59,978 nt of DNA, taken from positions 1 through 59,978 of the forward strand of contig QBXA01000009.1 of assembly GCA_003283905.1 (NCBI GenBank). The letters are read 5' to 3'. Within the stretch, counting starts at the first letter, position 1. Every line of letters starts with the position of its first letter. Positions 9,426-18,354 of the stretch are shown here, piece after piece. The DNA comes from Pelagibacteraceae bacterium AG-319-F18 (GTDB taxonomy: Bacteria > Pseudomonadota > Alphaproteobacteria > Pelagibacterales > Pelagibacteraceae). The notes beneath the pieces are model-generated. The model made no database searches. It was not told the DNA's origin and was given only the letters and a program-made list of their open reading frames with translations. The translations under genes and the position numbers were made by a program.

Positions 9426-10678
9426 TAATGAGCAACCGCTGCAGCACCATGTTCGTCAACAAGGTCACCACTTACGAATCTATTTAAATTAAATGCAACA
9501 TTAAGTTTGTGAGGTTCATCATTTGCAATAGTGTGTGCAAACAAATCTCCTGATCCTGGTGTTGCTTTGAACCCACCAGTTCCCCAACCACAATTAAAAT
9601 ATAAACCTTTTATAGAAGTTTTACTCAATATTGGACTAGCATCTGGACAAATATCTACAATACCTCCCCACTGTCTCAACATTCTCATTCTACTAAAAAT
9701 TGGATAAAGTTCTAAAATTGCATTCAATGTTCCTTCTACTATTTGGTGGCTTCCTTTTTGAGAATAAGAAACGTAGTCATCTGTTCCTGCGCCTATGACT
9801 AATTCACCTTTATCTGATTGGCTCACATAAGCATGAACAGCATTTGACATTACGACTGTGTCAATTATTGGCTTAACAGGTTCTGAAACTAAAGCTTGTA
9901 ATGGTTTACTTTCAAGTGGCAATTTTAAGCCTGCCATGTTTGCAATAACACTTGAGTGACCAGCAGCAACAACACCAACTTTTTTTGTTTTAATAAAACC
10001 TTTTGTTGTTTCAATACCTTCGACACTGTTTCCAATTCTTTTTATTCCTTTTACTTCACAATTTTGAATTATATCTACGCCCATTTCATCTGCTCCTCTA
10101 GCATAACCCCAAGCAACCGCATCATGTCTTGCTGTACCGGCTCTTTGTTGAAGAGTTCCACCTAAAACTGGATATCTAATATCAGGAGAAGTATTAATAA
10201 TTGGACAAAATTTTTTAATTTCTGCAGTATTCAAATAAACTGCATCTATATTATTTAATCTATTAGCGTGAGTTCTTCTTTTTAAATCTCTAACATCTTG
10301 AAGATTGTGAGCAAGATTCATAACTCCTCTTTGACTAAACATAACGTTATAGTTAAGTTCTTGAGATAAACCTTCCCAAATTTTTAATGCATGATCATAG
10401 AGACCCGCACTTGCATCCCATAAATAGTTCGATCTAATTATTGTAGTATTTCTTCCAGTATTTCCTCCACCAATCCAACCTTTTTCAACAACAGCTATAT
10501 TTTTCATGTTGTGTTTTTTTGCTAAATAATAAGCAGTCGCTAATCCATGACCACCACCACCAACTATAACTGCATCATATTCTTTTTTAGGCGTGGGATC
10601 TTTCCATGCTCGTTGCCAATTCTCATGATATGAGAACGCATTTTTTATTAACGAAAATACAGAGTACTTATTTTTCAT
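9425..10678 (-). CDS. soxB: Sarcosine oxidase beta subunit
   Basis: 417 residues. The flavin-binding fold [20 protein letters not shown] sits near residue 34, and His185 in [15 protein letters not shown] matches the residue that carries covalent FMN in characterised SoxB proteins. The C-terminal part has [19 protein letters not shown] as in the DadA/SoxB oxidoreductase family. It is the first gene of the operon, reading away from tRNA-Ser. The 67-base gap upstream holds a perfect 7-base inverted repeat that may be an operator. Confidence 0.95.
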   Translation of the reverse strand: MKNKYSVFSLIKNAFSYHENWQRAWKDPTPKKEYDAVIVGGGGHGLATAYYLAKKHNMKNIAVVEKGWIGGGNTGRNTTIIRSNYLWDASAGLYDHALKIWEGLSQELNYNVMFSQRGVMNLAHNLQDVRDLKRRTHANRLNNIDAVYLNTAEIKKFCPIINTSPDIRYPVLGGTLQQRAGTARHDAVAWGYARGADEMGVDIIQNCEVKGIKRIGNSVEGIETTKGFIKTKKVGVVAAGHSSVIANMAGLKLPLESKPLQALVSEPVKPIIDTVVMSNAVHAYVSQSDKGELVIGAGTDDYVSYSQKGSHQIVEGTLNAILELYPIFSRMRMLRQWGGIVDICPDASPILSKTSIKGLYFNCGWGTGGFKATPGSGDLFAHTIANDEPHKLNVAFNLNRFVSGDLVDEHGAAAVAH

Positions 10679-10703
10679 AATTATCGAATAATTACTTTAT
10701 AAA

Positions 10704-10719
10704 TATTGAATTTTCAATA
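10704..10719. promoter_or_regulatory. Inverted repeat between soxB and tRNA-Ser, possible operator
   Basis: TATTGAATTTTCAATA: 7-base perfect arms with a 2-base spacer, in the only gap between the divergent sox operon and tRNA-Ser. It overlaps the -35-like TTGAAT of the tRNA and lies between weak -35 and -10-like elements (TTGTAT, TATAAA, 15 apart) facing soxB. Such a palindrome suits a dimeric regulator, but AT-rich DNA makes chance palindromes common. Confidence 0.35.
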
Positions 10720-10733
10720 CAATCACTTAATAC
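10706..10733 (+). promoter_or_regulatory. Putative sigma-70 promoter of tRNA-Ser
   Basis: TTGAAT (10706-10711) and TAATAC (10728-10733) with a 16-base spacer, twelve bases before the mature tRNA 5' end. Motif matches are moderate; position supports the call. Confidence 0.45.
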
Positions 10734-10745
10734 ACTTTGTCATAC

Positions 10746-10837
10746 GGAAGAGTGGGTGAGAGGCTGAAACCAGTCGTTTGCTAAATGACCGTGCGAGGAA
10801 ACTTGTACCGAGGGTTCGAATCCCTCCTCTTCCGCCA
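10746..10837 (+). tRNA. tRNA-Ser (anticodon GCU)
   Basis: Acceptor stem GGAAGAG pairs with CTCTTCC; the discriminator is G and CCA is encoded (10835-10837). The anticodon stem GTCGT/ATGAC encloses loop TTGCTAA with anticodon GCT at 10780-10782, reading AGU/AGC. The long variable arm (GTGCGAG, GAAA loop, CTTGTAC with two wobble pairs) is the class II hallmark of serine tRNAs. The T arm GAGGG-TTCGAAT-CCCTC is intact. The CCA end touches the stop codon of the convergent transglycosylase gene with no spacer. Confidence 0.97.
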
Positions 10838-13066
10838 TTAAAATAGAGGTTGTTGCTTAAAAAAGTCTTTCATTAGTATTGGTTTTTTTTCCAATATATA
10901 TCGATAGACATTATAGTTTTCCAAGACACGCTGAACATAATTTCTTGTTTCTCTAAATTTTATCAATTCAACCCAATCAACATAATTTATTTGTTTTTTT
11001 TGTGGGTTCTTATTTAATTTTTTCCAATATTTAACTCTATTAGGCCCGGCATTATAAGCGGCTACAGCAAAAGGATAGACACCATCATATTGTAAAATTA
11101 AGCTAGCAATATAATGAGAGCCTAGATTTATATTATATTCAGGATCCTTAGTTAATCTTGATTTTGAATAAGGAAGCTTAGCTTGTTTAGAAACTAGTTT
11201 TGCTGTGTAAGGCATTAGTTGCATTAACCCTTTTGCTCCTGCATGACTATTTGCACTTAAATCAAATTCACTTTCTTGTCTTATAATAGAGAGGATAAAA
11301 GCACTTTCTGGAATTTTTCTACCGTTGATAGTTTTAGGGGTGCTAATTATTGGATAATTAAATTTATTATGAAATCTTTTTTCGTAAGAAGCTATTTTAG
11401 ATATCTGTATAGCAAAATCATATCTTTCTATACTAGTAGCAAGTTCAGCTGCCAAAACTTCGCTACCTTTATTTATATTGTCATTCGCGAGATGTCTTAG
11501 AATAAATTTAGTATATTTATCTTTTTTTAATTCATCCAAGAGATAAACAATTTTTACTAGTTCTTTGTTAAAAAATAAATAACGATACTTGCTATCAACT
11601 TCCATATCATTTTTAAGTTCAAATTTTCCATTTGGATTCAATTTTAAAAAAGCTAATTGACCATAATATGTAGTTAAATATTTTGATGCTTCTTGATACC
11701 ACTTATTAGATTGTTCTCGATCTCTTAATTTTTCGTATGATCTTGCAAGCCAATAAGCACCTCTTGATGTGCTAATAGGATAACTTACGTTGTTGTAAAA
11801 ATTTTGAAAATGGCCCTTTGCTGTTAAGGGGTCATTTAAAAAACTTAGAGAAATCCAACCACTCATCCATTCTGCTGCAGCAAAGTCAGGTCCTTCAGTC
11901 ATTCCATGATTACTTGATATTTTATAAGCAATCTCATATTTTTTTTTATAAATAAGTGCTCGTGAAATTATTTCACGCTCTTTCCACCATTTGTAAGGCA
12001 TTACTAAATAATCTTTGTCGTTTTTAATTTTTAGTAAAATTTCTGTAGATGAGTCTATTCGTCCTTTTTTTCTTCTCCATTTTAAACGATCATAATTCAA
12101 TCCAGCATCATTTTTAAATTTTTGAGGCACATTTTTTATTGCCTGATCAACTCCGTAATCTTTGCTAATTAATATTTGTCTCGCTGTATATAGAAGTTCA
12201 TAATCTTTAGGCAGATATCTTGTTAATCTTTTAAGATCCCAGTATTTATCATTCCAAGCGAGATAATCAGCTCTTTTAATGTAATCTTCAGCATTTAAAT
12301 ATTTTTTGAATTTCTTTCTAAAAAACTTTAATTCATTCTTAGATATTTTTGCAGTAACCCATCCTTCTTTAATTAGTTTTATGCCTTTTGTTTTATCTCC
12401 AATTAAAACCAAACTTTCACCAAGAATCATTTTTCCATAACCACTTTGAGGTTCTTTTTTATTGAACCAGTTAATTATTTTTTTTGGTGATATATTTGCT
12501 GTTGATAGCTTGTGTTCAGCCATAAATCTTAATTTATCAATTTGAGGATATTTACTATTTTGATCTATAAAAACTTTATAGTTATAAAAAGAAGCTTGAT
12601 TTCCTGGTGTTGATAGATGCCTCCATTGGATAAAATTATATATTGATTTATCTTTTGCTTTTTTTGCAATTTTTAATGATGAAGACCATCTATTTTTTTG
12701 CATCTCAGAAATTGCTCTTCTAGCAATATTAAAATCTTTTTTGCTATAGTACTTAGATATTTTAACACTTCTTGACTTAGTTAAACCAGCAATAGAAGGT
12801 TTTTTTTTAGGAATTTTAAAAGATAATTTTTCTTCTTTATTTGTCTTTTTAATTTCTACAATTTTCTTTTCTTCAATTTTAATATTTTCAACTTTTTTTG
12901 GTTTTTTTAGTGGTCTTAAAATGTTCTTAGATACTTTGTCTTTTATTTCTTTATCAGTAAGTGACGGCTTTTTTACAGGAATTATTAAAGCTGTTTCGGC
13001 TGAAACATAATTAAAATTTATTGAGAATGATATCAACAAACCAAGAATTAATAATTTTTTAAGCAT
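10838..13066 (-). CDS. Soluble lytic murein transglycosylase
   Basis: 742 residues with an N-terminal signal peptide (about 1-23), a Lys/Pro-rich linker carrying two similar pieces (IIPVKKPSL and FKIPKKKPSI), a long alpha-helical superhelix, and a C-terminal SLT domain. Catalytic-domain motifs are clear: IRQESEFDLSANSHAGAKG with the catalytic Glu, GLMQLMPYTA, and AVAAYNAGPNRVKYW. It cleaves peptidoglycan glycan strands in the periplasm to 1,6-anhydromuropeptides. The stop codon abuts the CCA end of tRNA-Ser. Confidence 0.92.
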   Translation of the reverse strand: MLKKLLILGLLISFSINFNYVSAETALIIPVKKPSLTDKEIKDKVSKNILRPLKKPKKVENIKIEEKKIVEIKKTNKEEKLSFKIPKKKPSIAGLTKSRSVKISKYYSKKDFNIARRAISEMQKNRWSSSLKIAKKAKDKSIYNFIQWRHLSTPGNQASFYNYKVFIDQNSKYPQIDKLRFMAEHKLSTANISPKKIINWFNKKEPQSGYGKMILGESLVLIGDKTKGIKLIKEGWVTAKISKNELKFFRKKFKKYLNAEDYIKRADYLAWNDKYWDLKRLTRYLPKDYELLYTARQILISKDYGVDQAIKNVPQKFKNDAGLNYDRLKWRRKKGRIDSSTEILLKIKNDKDYLVMPYKWWKEREIISRALIYKKKYEIAYKISSNHGMTEGPDFAAAEWMSGWISLSFLNDPLTAKGHFQNFYNNVSYPISTSRGAYWLARSYEKLRDREQSNKWYQEASKYLTTYYGQLAFLKLNPNGKFELKNDMEVDSKYRYLFFNKELVKIVYLLDELKKDKYTKFILRHLANDNINKGSEVLAAELATSIERYDFAIQISKIASYEKRFHNKFNYPIISTPKTINGRKIPESAFILSIIRQESEFDLSANSHAGAKGLMQLMPYTAKLVSKQAKLPYSKSRLTKDPEYNINLGSHYIASLILQYDGVYPFAVAAYNAGPNRVKYWKKLNKNPQKKQINYVDWVELIKFRETRNYVQRVLENYNVYRYILEKKPILMKDFFKQQPLF

Positions 13067-13095
13067 AATGTTTTAGTATATGAATCTATAAACTA

Positions 13096-13104
13096 TGTTA
13101 TAAG
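13096..13104 (+). promoter_or_regulatory. Extended -10 promoter for dapA, probably leaderless
   Basis: TGTTATAAG fits the extended -10 form TGnTATAAT with one change, and ends five bases before the dapA ATG. Initiation 6-7 bases after the -10 would fall on the start codon. There is no Shine-Dalgarno sequence. The same element precedes spoT and argC. Confidence 0.55.
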
Positions 13105-13109
13105 TATTT

Positions 13110-13991
13110 ATGTTCAAAGGATCAAATGTTGCTTTAATTACACCATTTAAAAATAATAGTCTTGATGAAGAAGCTTACATAAAGTTAATTCATTTCCATA
13201 TGGATAACGGTACTAGTGGCCTAGTACCTGCTGGTACAACAGGCGAGTCACCAACACTAAGTCATAAAGAACATCAAAGAGTTATAGATTTATGTATAAA
13301 AGAAAGTAATGGAAAAATACCTGTTATTGCTGGAACCGGTTCAAACTCAACAGATGAAGCAATTTCACTAACTTCTCATGCTGAAAAGGCAGGTGCTAAT
13401 GGTGCTTTAATTGTTACACCTTACTACAACAAACCTACTCAAGAGGGTCTTTATCAACATTATAAGGCTATTAATGATAAATGCGGAATTCCAATTTTAA
13501 TTTACAACATTCCAGGTAGATCAGTAATTGATATGTCAGTTGATACTATGGCAAGACTTTTTGAATTAAAAAATATTGTAGGTGTTAAAGACGCTACAGG
13601 AGACCTCGATAGGGTTAATCAGCAATTATCTAAAATGGGAAATGAATTTATTCAATTAACAGGTAATGATGATAATGCTTTTGAATTCAACAAAAGAGGT
13701 GGTGTTGGAACCATTAGTGTAACAGCAAATATCGCTCCTAAACTTTGTTCAGAATTTCAAAAACTTTCAGTTTCAAATAGCCAAAATGATATCAATGAGG
13801 CTGAGAAATTAGATAAAATATTAGAACCAGTTCATAGTGCAATGTTTGTTGAAAGTAATCCTAGTCCAGTCAAATATGCAGCTAAACTTTTAAAGTTATG
13901 TGATGATGATGTAAGATTACCTTTAGTCAGAACTTCTGACTACGCTAAGCCCATTATTCAAAAAGCTTTAGAGTCAGCAAAATTGATTTAA
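13110..13991 (+). CDS. dapA: 4-hydroxy-tetrahydrodipicolinate synthase
   Basis: 293 residues, full length. Condenses pyruvate with aspartate semialdehyde in lysine and diaminopimelate synthesis. Active-site residues can be placed: Thr43-Thr44 in [10 protein letters not shown], Tyr132 and Arg137 in IYNIPGRS, and the Schiff-base Lys160 in [10 protein letters not shown]. It opens a dense plus-strand run; its TAA overlaps the smpB ATG by one base. An extended -10 motif sits five bases before the ATG, suggesting a leaderless message. Confidence 0.96.
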   Translation: MFKGSNVALITPFKNNSLDEEAYIKLIHFHMDNGTSGLVPAGTTGESPTLSHKEHQRVIDLCIKESNGKIPVIAGTGSNSTDEAISLTSHAEKAGANGALIVTPYYNKPTQEGLYQHYKAINDKCGIPILIYNIPGRSVIDMSVDTMARLFELKNIVGVKDATGDLDRVNQQLSKMGNEFIQLTGNDDNAFEFNKRGGVGTISVTANIAPKLCSEFQKLSVSNSQNDINEAEKLDKILEPVHSAMFVESNPSPVKYAAKLLKLCDDDVRLPLVRTSDYAKPIIQKALESAKLI

Positions 13992-14461
13992 TGAACAAAA
14001 AAACCAATCCTGGTTTAAAGATTATTTGTTTAAATAAAAAAGCAAGTTTTAATTATTTTTTTGAAGATCTTTTGGAAGCTGGAATTGTTTTAAAAGGATC
14101 AGAAATAAAATCAATAAGAGATGGCAAAGTTAATATAGCTGACTCTTATGCCGTTGAAAAAAAAGGTGAATTGATTTTGATTAACTCACATATATCTGCC
14201 TATAAACAAGCAAGTTATTCAAATCACAATCCAACTGATGATAGAAAACTTTTGCTAAACAAAAAAGAAATAAACAAATTAATTGGCAAAATGCAAAGAG
14301 ATGGATTTACTATCGTTCCCACCAAAATGTATTTTAAAAAAGGAAAAGCTAAAGTTGAATTGGCAGTTGCCAAAGGAAAAAAACAATTCGATAAAAGAGC
14401 TACTAAAAAAAATAGAGATTGGAACCGTGATAAAGCAAGATATATCAGAAAATCAAGTTAA
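13991..14461 (+). CDS. smpB: SsrA-binding protein SmpB
   Basis: 156 residues. SmpB carries tmRNA to stalled ribosomes for trans-translation. Seen: the N-terminal [21 protein letters not shown] strand pattern, then [36 protein letters not shown] and the basic tail ending in [12 protein letters not shown], which mimics the missing anticodon arm. It overlaps dapA by one base, and folK starts inside its last 35 bases. No tmRNA gene is visible in this window. Confidence 0.95.
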   Translation: MNKKTNPGLKIICLNKKASFNYFFEDLLEAGIVLKGSEIKSIRDGKVNIADSYAVEKKGELILINSHISAYKQASYSNHNPTDDRKLLLNKKEINKLIGKMQRDGFTIVPTKMYFKKGKAKVELAVAKGKKQFDKRATKKNRDWNRDKARYIRKSS

Positions 14462-14939
14462 GAATATTTACCTAGGAATTGGTTCAAATTTAGGAAATAG
14501 GATAATAAATATTGAAAAAGCAAAATCACATTTATTGGAAAACGGCATAAATTTTATTTCTGTATCAAATTATTATGAGACTCTTTCGTGGCCGGATCCC
14601 AAAAAACCAAAATTCTTTAATATTGTTTTAAAAGTTACCTGTAAATACAAACCTTTAGAATTGTTAAATTTATGTAAAATTATAGAAACCAAGTTAGGAA
14701 GAATAAAATCCCCCAAAAATTCACCAAGAGTTTGTGACATTGATTTAATTGACTTTGATGGCTTAGTTTTAAATAATAAAATAAAACTGCCTCATACTAG
14801 AATGCATAAAAGAAATTTCGTATTATTTCCTCTTTTTGAGATTAAAAAGGATTGGTTTCATCCCATAAAAAAAGCAAATATAAAAAAGTTAATTTTATCC
14901 TTATCAAATAAAGATATTAGATCTATTAAACAAATTTGA
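14427..14939 (+). CDS. folK: 2-amino-4-hydroxy-6-hydroxymethyldihydropteridine diphosphokinase
   Basis: About 170 residues; transfers pyrophosphate from ATP to hydroxymethyldihydropterin in folate synthesis. Motifs: [13 protein letters not shown] at the N-terminus, [22 protein letters not shown] (metal-binding aspartates) and [16 protein letters not shown]. The frame is open further upstream from 14283, but that part lies inside smpB and would add about 48 non-family residues. The start is placed at the GTG at 14427; no good ATG exists near the conserved N-terminus, and a rarer start closer to IYLGIG is possible. Confidence 0.88.
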   Translation: MIKQDISENQVKNIYLGIGSNLGNRIINIEKAKSHLLENGINFISVSNYYETLSWPDPKKPKFFNIVLKVTCKYKPLELLNLCKIIETKLGRIKSPKNSPRVCDIDLIDFDGLVLNNKIKLPHTRMHKRNFVLFPLFEIKKDWFHPIKKANIKKLILSLSNKDIRSIKQI

Positions 14940-14944
14940 ATTAA

Positions 14945-14953
14945 TGTTATAAT
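14945..14953 (+). promoter_or_regulatory. Extended -10 promoter for spoT, probably leaderless
   Basis: Perfect TGTTATAAT, ending five bases before the spoT ATG with no ribosome binding site between. No convincing -35 is needed for an extended -10. Predicted initiation is on or beside the start codon. Confidence 0.6.
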
Positions 14954-14958
14954 AAAAA

Positions 14959-16704
14959 ATGCTTAATTCCAGTGAATTAATAAATAAGGTCAAAGTTTAT
15001 AACAAGTTTCTTAATCCAGAAAGATTAAATAAAGCTTTTAATTTTGCTGTTAGAGCACATCAAAATCAGAAGAGAGCATCAGGTGATCCTTATTCTGTTC
15101 ATCCTATAGAGGTGGCTAATATTCTAACTGAACTTAAACTTGATAGTGCGACAATAACCACTGGTTTACTCCATGATACAATAGAAGATACATTTGCTAC
15201 TTACGAAACCATTAAAAGTGAATTTGGTGATGAAGTTGCTGAATTAGTTGATGGTGTTACAAAAATTTCTGTATTTGAAAACACAGCAGGATTAAATTCT
15301 AAAGTAGAAAATTTTAGAAAATTAATTTTAGCTACATCAAAAGATATTAGAGTTTTATTGGTAAAAATTGCTGATCGTCTTCACAACATGAGAACCATTA
15401 AAGCTATTTCTAATAAAGAAAAAAGACAAAGAATAGCACAAGAAACTATGGAAATTTATGCACCCTTATCAGATAGAATGGGAATGCATAGAATTAGAGA
15501 TGAACTTGAAGATTTATCTTTTGAAATTTTAAATAACGAAGCTAGAGAATTAATCAAAAATAAATTAGATGAAATTAAATCAGACAAAAAAGATCTTTTT
15601 GAGTCACTTTCTTTTGAATTAAGTGAAATTTTAAACGATAATCATATCAATGCTGAAATACATGGTCGTGAAAAAACTCCTTTTTCCATTTGGCGCAAAG
15701 TTCAAAAAAAAAGAATTTCACTAGAGCAAATCACTGATATAGTTGGATTTAGAATTACACTTTCATCAGTAGATGAATGCTATAAAACTCTTGGTATATT
15801 TCATAAAAAATGGAACTGTATTCCTGGTAAGTTTAAAGACTATATATCTTCACCTAAAATTAATGGCTATAAATCACTACATACTTCTGTAATTGGCTCT
15901 AATAAAAAACCGATTGAAATTCAAATTAGAACGCATGAAATGCATGAATTTGCTGAAAGGGGAGTTGCTTCTCACTGGAAGTATAAATCTTCAGAAAATT
16001 TTAATTCTTTAAGTTGGAAAGAATATGATTGGTTAAAAGATTTAGTTGAAATTATTGAAAAAAACGAAAACCCTGAACATTCCTATGAGTATACAAAACT
16101 TCAAATGTTCCAAGAAAATGTATTTTGTTTTACTCCAAAAGGATCTGTTATAAAATTGCCAAAAGACGCAACACCAATAGATTTCGCTTATGCGGTGCAT
16201 ACAAAAATAGGTAACACAGCAATAGGATGTGAAATTAATGGAAATAAATCTGAATTACAGGAATTATTAAGAAATGGAGACAGGGTAAATATAATTACAT
16301 CTAAAAATCAATCACCATCATTACACTGGATACCAACTACAAAAACAGGAAAAGCAAGAGCTGCCATTAGAAGATATTGGCATGATAAAGGAGAACAAAA
16401 AGAGGAGAAAATAAAGAAATATAATACTACTTTGTGGATTTCATTACCCGATCAGCCTGGCCAGTTAGGTGATATAAGTTCTTTAATAGGTAGCCATAAG
16501 CTCAATATTTCAAATGTTGAGATGGTTGGTAAAAATCCAAAATATATTAACTTTAAATTTAAATTAATAATAACGAACCTAAAAAACTTCACAAATTTTA
16601 TTGCAGAGCTTAAACAAAAAGGTATAAAATTTAAGATAATTAGACACGAAGATAAAAGAAATGCTTTCACACAAAAAATCCTTAAATATTTTAAAAAAGA
16701 CTAA
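14959..16704 (+). CDS. spoT: Bifunctional (p)ppGpp synthetase/hydrolase, shortened
   Basis: 581 residues against about 700-750 for usual Rel/SpoT. Hydrolase HD site is present (HPIEVANI near 48; LLHDTIEDT with His72-Asp73 and Glu76-Asp77). Synthetase motifs are present (REKTPFSIWRKVQ, DIVGFRITL, FKDYISSPKINGYKSLHT, EIQIRTHEMHEFAERG). A TGS domain (FTPKGSVIKLPKDATPIDFA) follows near 385 and a C-terminal ACT domain (SLPDQPGQLGDIS) near 485. The helical and conserved-cysteine regions usually between TGS and ACT are essentially absent. Both enzyme activities look intact. The 3' end overlaps pyrE by 44 bases. Confidence 0.92.
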   Translation: MLNSSELINKVKVYNKFLNPERLNKAFNFAVRAHQNQKRASGDPYSVHPIEVANILTELKLDSATITTGLLHDTIEDTFATYETIKSEFGDEVAELVDGVTKISVFENTAGLNSKVENFRKLILATSKDIRVLLVKIADRLHNMRTIKAISNKEKRQRIAQETMEIYAPLSDRMGMHRIRDELEDLSFEILNNEARELIKNKLDEIKSDKKDLFESLSFELSEILNDNHINAEIHGREKTPFSIWRKVQKKRISLEQITDIVGFRITLSSVDECYKTLGIFHKKWNCIPGKFKDYISSPKINGYKSLHTSVIGSNKKPIEIQIRTHEMHEFAERGVASHWKYKSSENFNSLSWKEYDWLKDLVEIIEKNENPEHSYEYTKLQMFQENVFCFTPKGSVIKLPKDATPIDFAYAVHTKIGNTAIGCEINGNKSELQELLRNGDRVNIITSKNQSPSLHWIPTTKTGKARAAIRRYWHDKGEQKEEKIKKYNTTLWISLPDQPGQLGDISSLIGSHKLNISNVEMVGKNPKYINFKFKLIITNLKNFTNFIAELKQKGIKFKIIRHEDKRNAFTQKILKYFKKD

Positions 16705-17248
16705 CGCTCTTTTAGAAGGACATTTTATATTATCTTCAGGCTTACATTCTTCAAAATACATACAATGCGCTAAACTTCTGAGCTTCCCTTACTTAGCTGA
16801 TCAAATTTGTAAATCATTAGCTCGTAAAATTAAAAAGAAATATAAGAATATTGATTTGATCCTTGCACCAGCTATTGGAGGTATAATTATTGGTTATGAA
16901 ATTGGTAAGCTTTTAAAAAAAGAAACAATATTTTGTGAACGTGTGAATGGAAAATTTAAATTAAGAAGAGGATTTAATATTAAGAAAGATGCAAAGGTCT
17001 TAATTATTGAAGACGTTATAACAACTGGGAAATCAAGTTTAGAATGTGTTAAGTTAATAAAAAAATCAAATGCAAAACTTTTAGGTTTTGCTTCCATAAT
17101 AGATAGATCAACTAAAAAATCACTTAAAATTAAAACTGGAATTATATCACATCTAAAAATTGATGTTCCAACATTTACCGCAAAACAATTGCCACAAGAT
17201 TTGAAATCAATATCTGTAACTACACCTGGAAGTAGATTTATTAAGTGA
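16661..17248 (+). CDS. pyrE: Orotate phosphoribosyltransferase
   Basis: 195 residues. Joins orotate to PRPP to form OMP in pyrimidine synthesis. Seen: GHFILSSGLHSSKYIQCAKL at the N-terminus, DLILAPAIGGIIIGYEIG, and the PRPP-binding loop VLIIEDVITTGKSS near 110. The ATG lies 44 bases inside spoT; the conserved N-terminal motif begins about 20 residues on, so the start is reasonable. The stop shares a GTGA with the pdxJ start. Confidence 0.93.
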   Translation: MLSHKKSLNILKKTNALLEGHFILSSGLHSSKYIQCAKLLSFPYLADQICKSLARKIKKKYKNIDLILAPAIGGIIIGYEIGKLLKKETIFCERVNGKFKLRRGFNIKKDAKVLIIEDVITTGKSSLECVKLIKKSNAKLLGFASIIDRSTKKSLKIKTGIISHLKIDVPTFTAKQLPQDLKSISVTTPGSRFIK

Positions 17249-17964
17249 AAAGATTAGGAGTAAATATTGATCATGTAGCCACTGTAAGAAATGCCAGGGG
17301 TGAAAGTCATCCTGATCCATATTATGCTGCTTTACAAGTTGCTAAAATGGGAGCTGACTCAGTAACCATTCATTTAAGAGAAGATAGAAGACATATTAAT
17401 GATCTAGATGCAAAAAAAATTTGTAAATTAAATAAAGTTTTAGTTAATCTTGAAATTTCAATGAATAATAAAATTGTTAATAATGCTCTGAAAATTAAAC
17501 CTAATTACGTTTGTATTGTACCTGAAAATCGTAAAGAGGTAACTACAGAGGGTGGGTTGAACATAATTAAGAATAAAAAAAAATTGAACGAAATAATAAA
17601 AAAATTTAAAAAAAAAAAAATTCGAACTAGTCTATTCATAAATCCGTCTTTAAAAGATATTAAATTATCCAAGGAGTTGCAGGTCGATTCAATTGAAATT
17701 CATACCGGTAAATTATCAAATTTAGTTAAGTTGAAAAAAAAATATGCTGCCGAATTTAATAGAATTAAAAAATGCTCCACATTAGCAAAAAAACTTAAAA
17801 TCGAAGTTCATGCAGGTCATGGACTTGATTATAAAACAACTAAAATATTAAATAAAATTAATGAAATTGAAGAATATAATATTGGTCATTTTATAATTGG
17901 TGAGTCAATATTTATTGGTTTATCAAATGTAATTAAAAAATTTAAAAAAATTATTAAAAATTAA
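17245..17964 (+). CDS. pdxJ: Pyridoxine 5'-phosphate synthase
   Basis: 239 residues, full length TIM barrel for the last step of DXP-dependent vitamin B6 synthesis. Motifs: GVNIDHVATVRNARGESHPD at the N-terminus, VTIHLREDRRHI, CIVPENRKEVTTEGG, EVHAGHGLDYKT and YNIGHFIIGESI. Start is GTG at 17245, overlapping the pyrE stop. A run of 13 A residues at 17608-17620 encodes part of a Lys-rich stretch and is a possible slippage point; the frame is intact here. Confidence 0.95.
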   Translation: MKRLGVNIDHVATVRNARGESHPDPYYAALQVAKMGADSVTIHLREDRRHINDLDAKKICKLNKVLVNLEISMNNKIVNNALKIKPNYVCIVPENRKEVTTEGGLNIIKNKKKLNEIIKKFKKKKIRTSLFINPSLKDIKLSKELQVDSIEIHTGKLSNLVKLKKKYAAEFNRIKKCSTLAKKLKIEVHAGHGLDYKTTKILNKINEIEEYNIGHFIIGESIFIGLSNVIKKFKKIIKN

Positions 17965-17967
17965 ATT

Positions 17968-18354
17968 ATGAAAATCTTAGGTATTGGAGTTGATATAATC
18001 GAAAATAAAAGAATTAAAAATTCAATCAAAAACCATAAATTTAAAAATAGAATTTATAGTTCTAAAGAACTTAAATTATCATCTTCTTCAAAAAACAAAA
18101 TTAGATATTTTTCTAAAAGGTTTGCTGCAAAAGAAGCTTTTGTGAAAGCTTTGGGTACTGGGTTTAGAAATAATTTAAACTTTAAAGATATAGAAGTAAT
18201 GAATGATAAACTCGGTAAACCATATTATGCTAAGACTAATAAAATCAATCAAATAGTTAAAAAAAAATTTAAAGTTACAAATTTTAATTGTTTTTTATCA
18301 ATTTCTGATGAAAAAGAATATTCAACAGCTTTTACTATAATTCAGTCAATATGA
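17968..18354 (+). CDS. acpS: Holo-[acyl-carrier-protein] synthase
   Basis: 128 residues. Transfers 4'-phosphopantetheine from CoA to ACP. The N-terminal GIGVDIIENKRI carries the metal-binding Asp, and KRFAAKEAFVKALGTGF the second acidic ligand; LSISDEKEYSTAFTII is the usual C-terminal strand. Sits in the conserved pdxJ-acpS-lepB order; lepB starts within its stop (ATGA). Confidence 0.95.
   Translation: MKILGIGVDIIENKRIKNSIKNHKFKNRIYSSKELKLSSSSKNKIRYFSKRFAAKEAFVKALGTGFRNNLNFKDIEVMNDKLGKPYYAKTNKINQIVKKKFKVTNFNCFLSISDEKEYSTAFTIIQSI

Noticed and set aside
14283..14426. Longer N-terminus for folK from an ATG inside smpB
   Set aside because: The extra residues are the other-frame reading of smpB; FolK homology begins only at IYLGIGSN.
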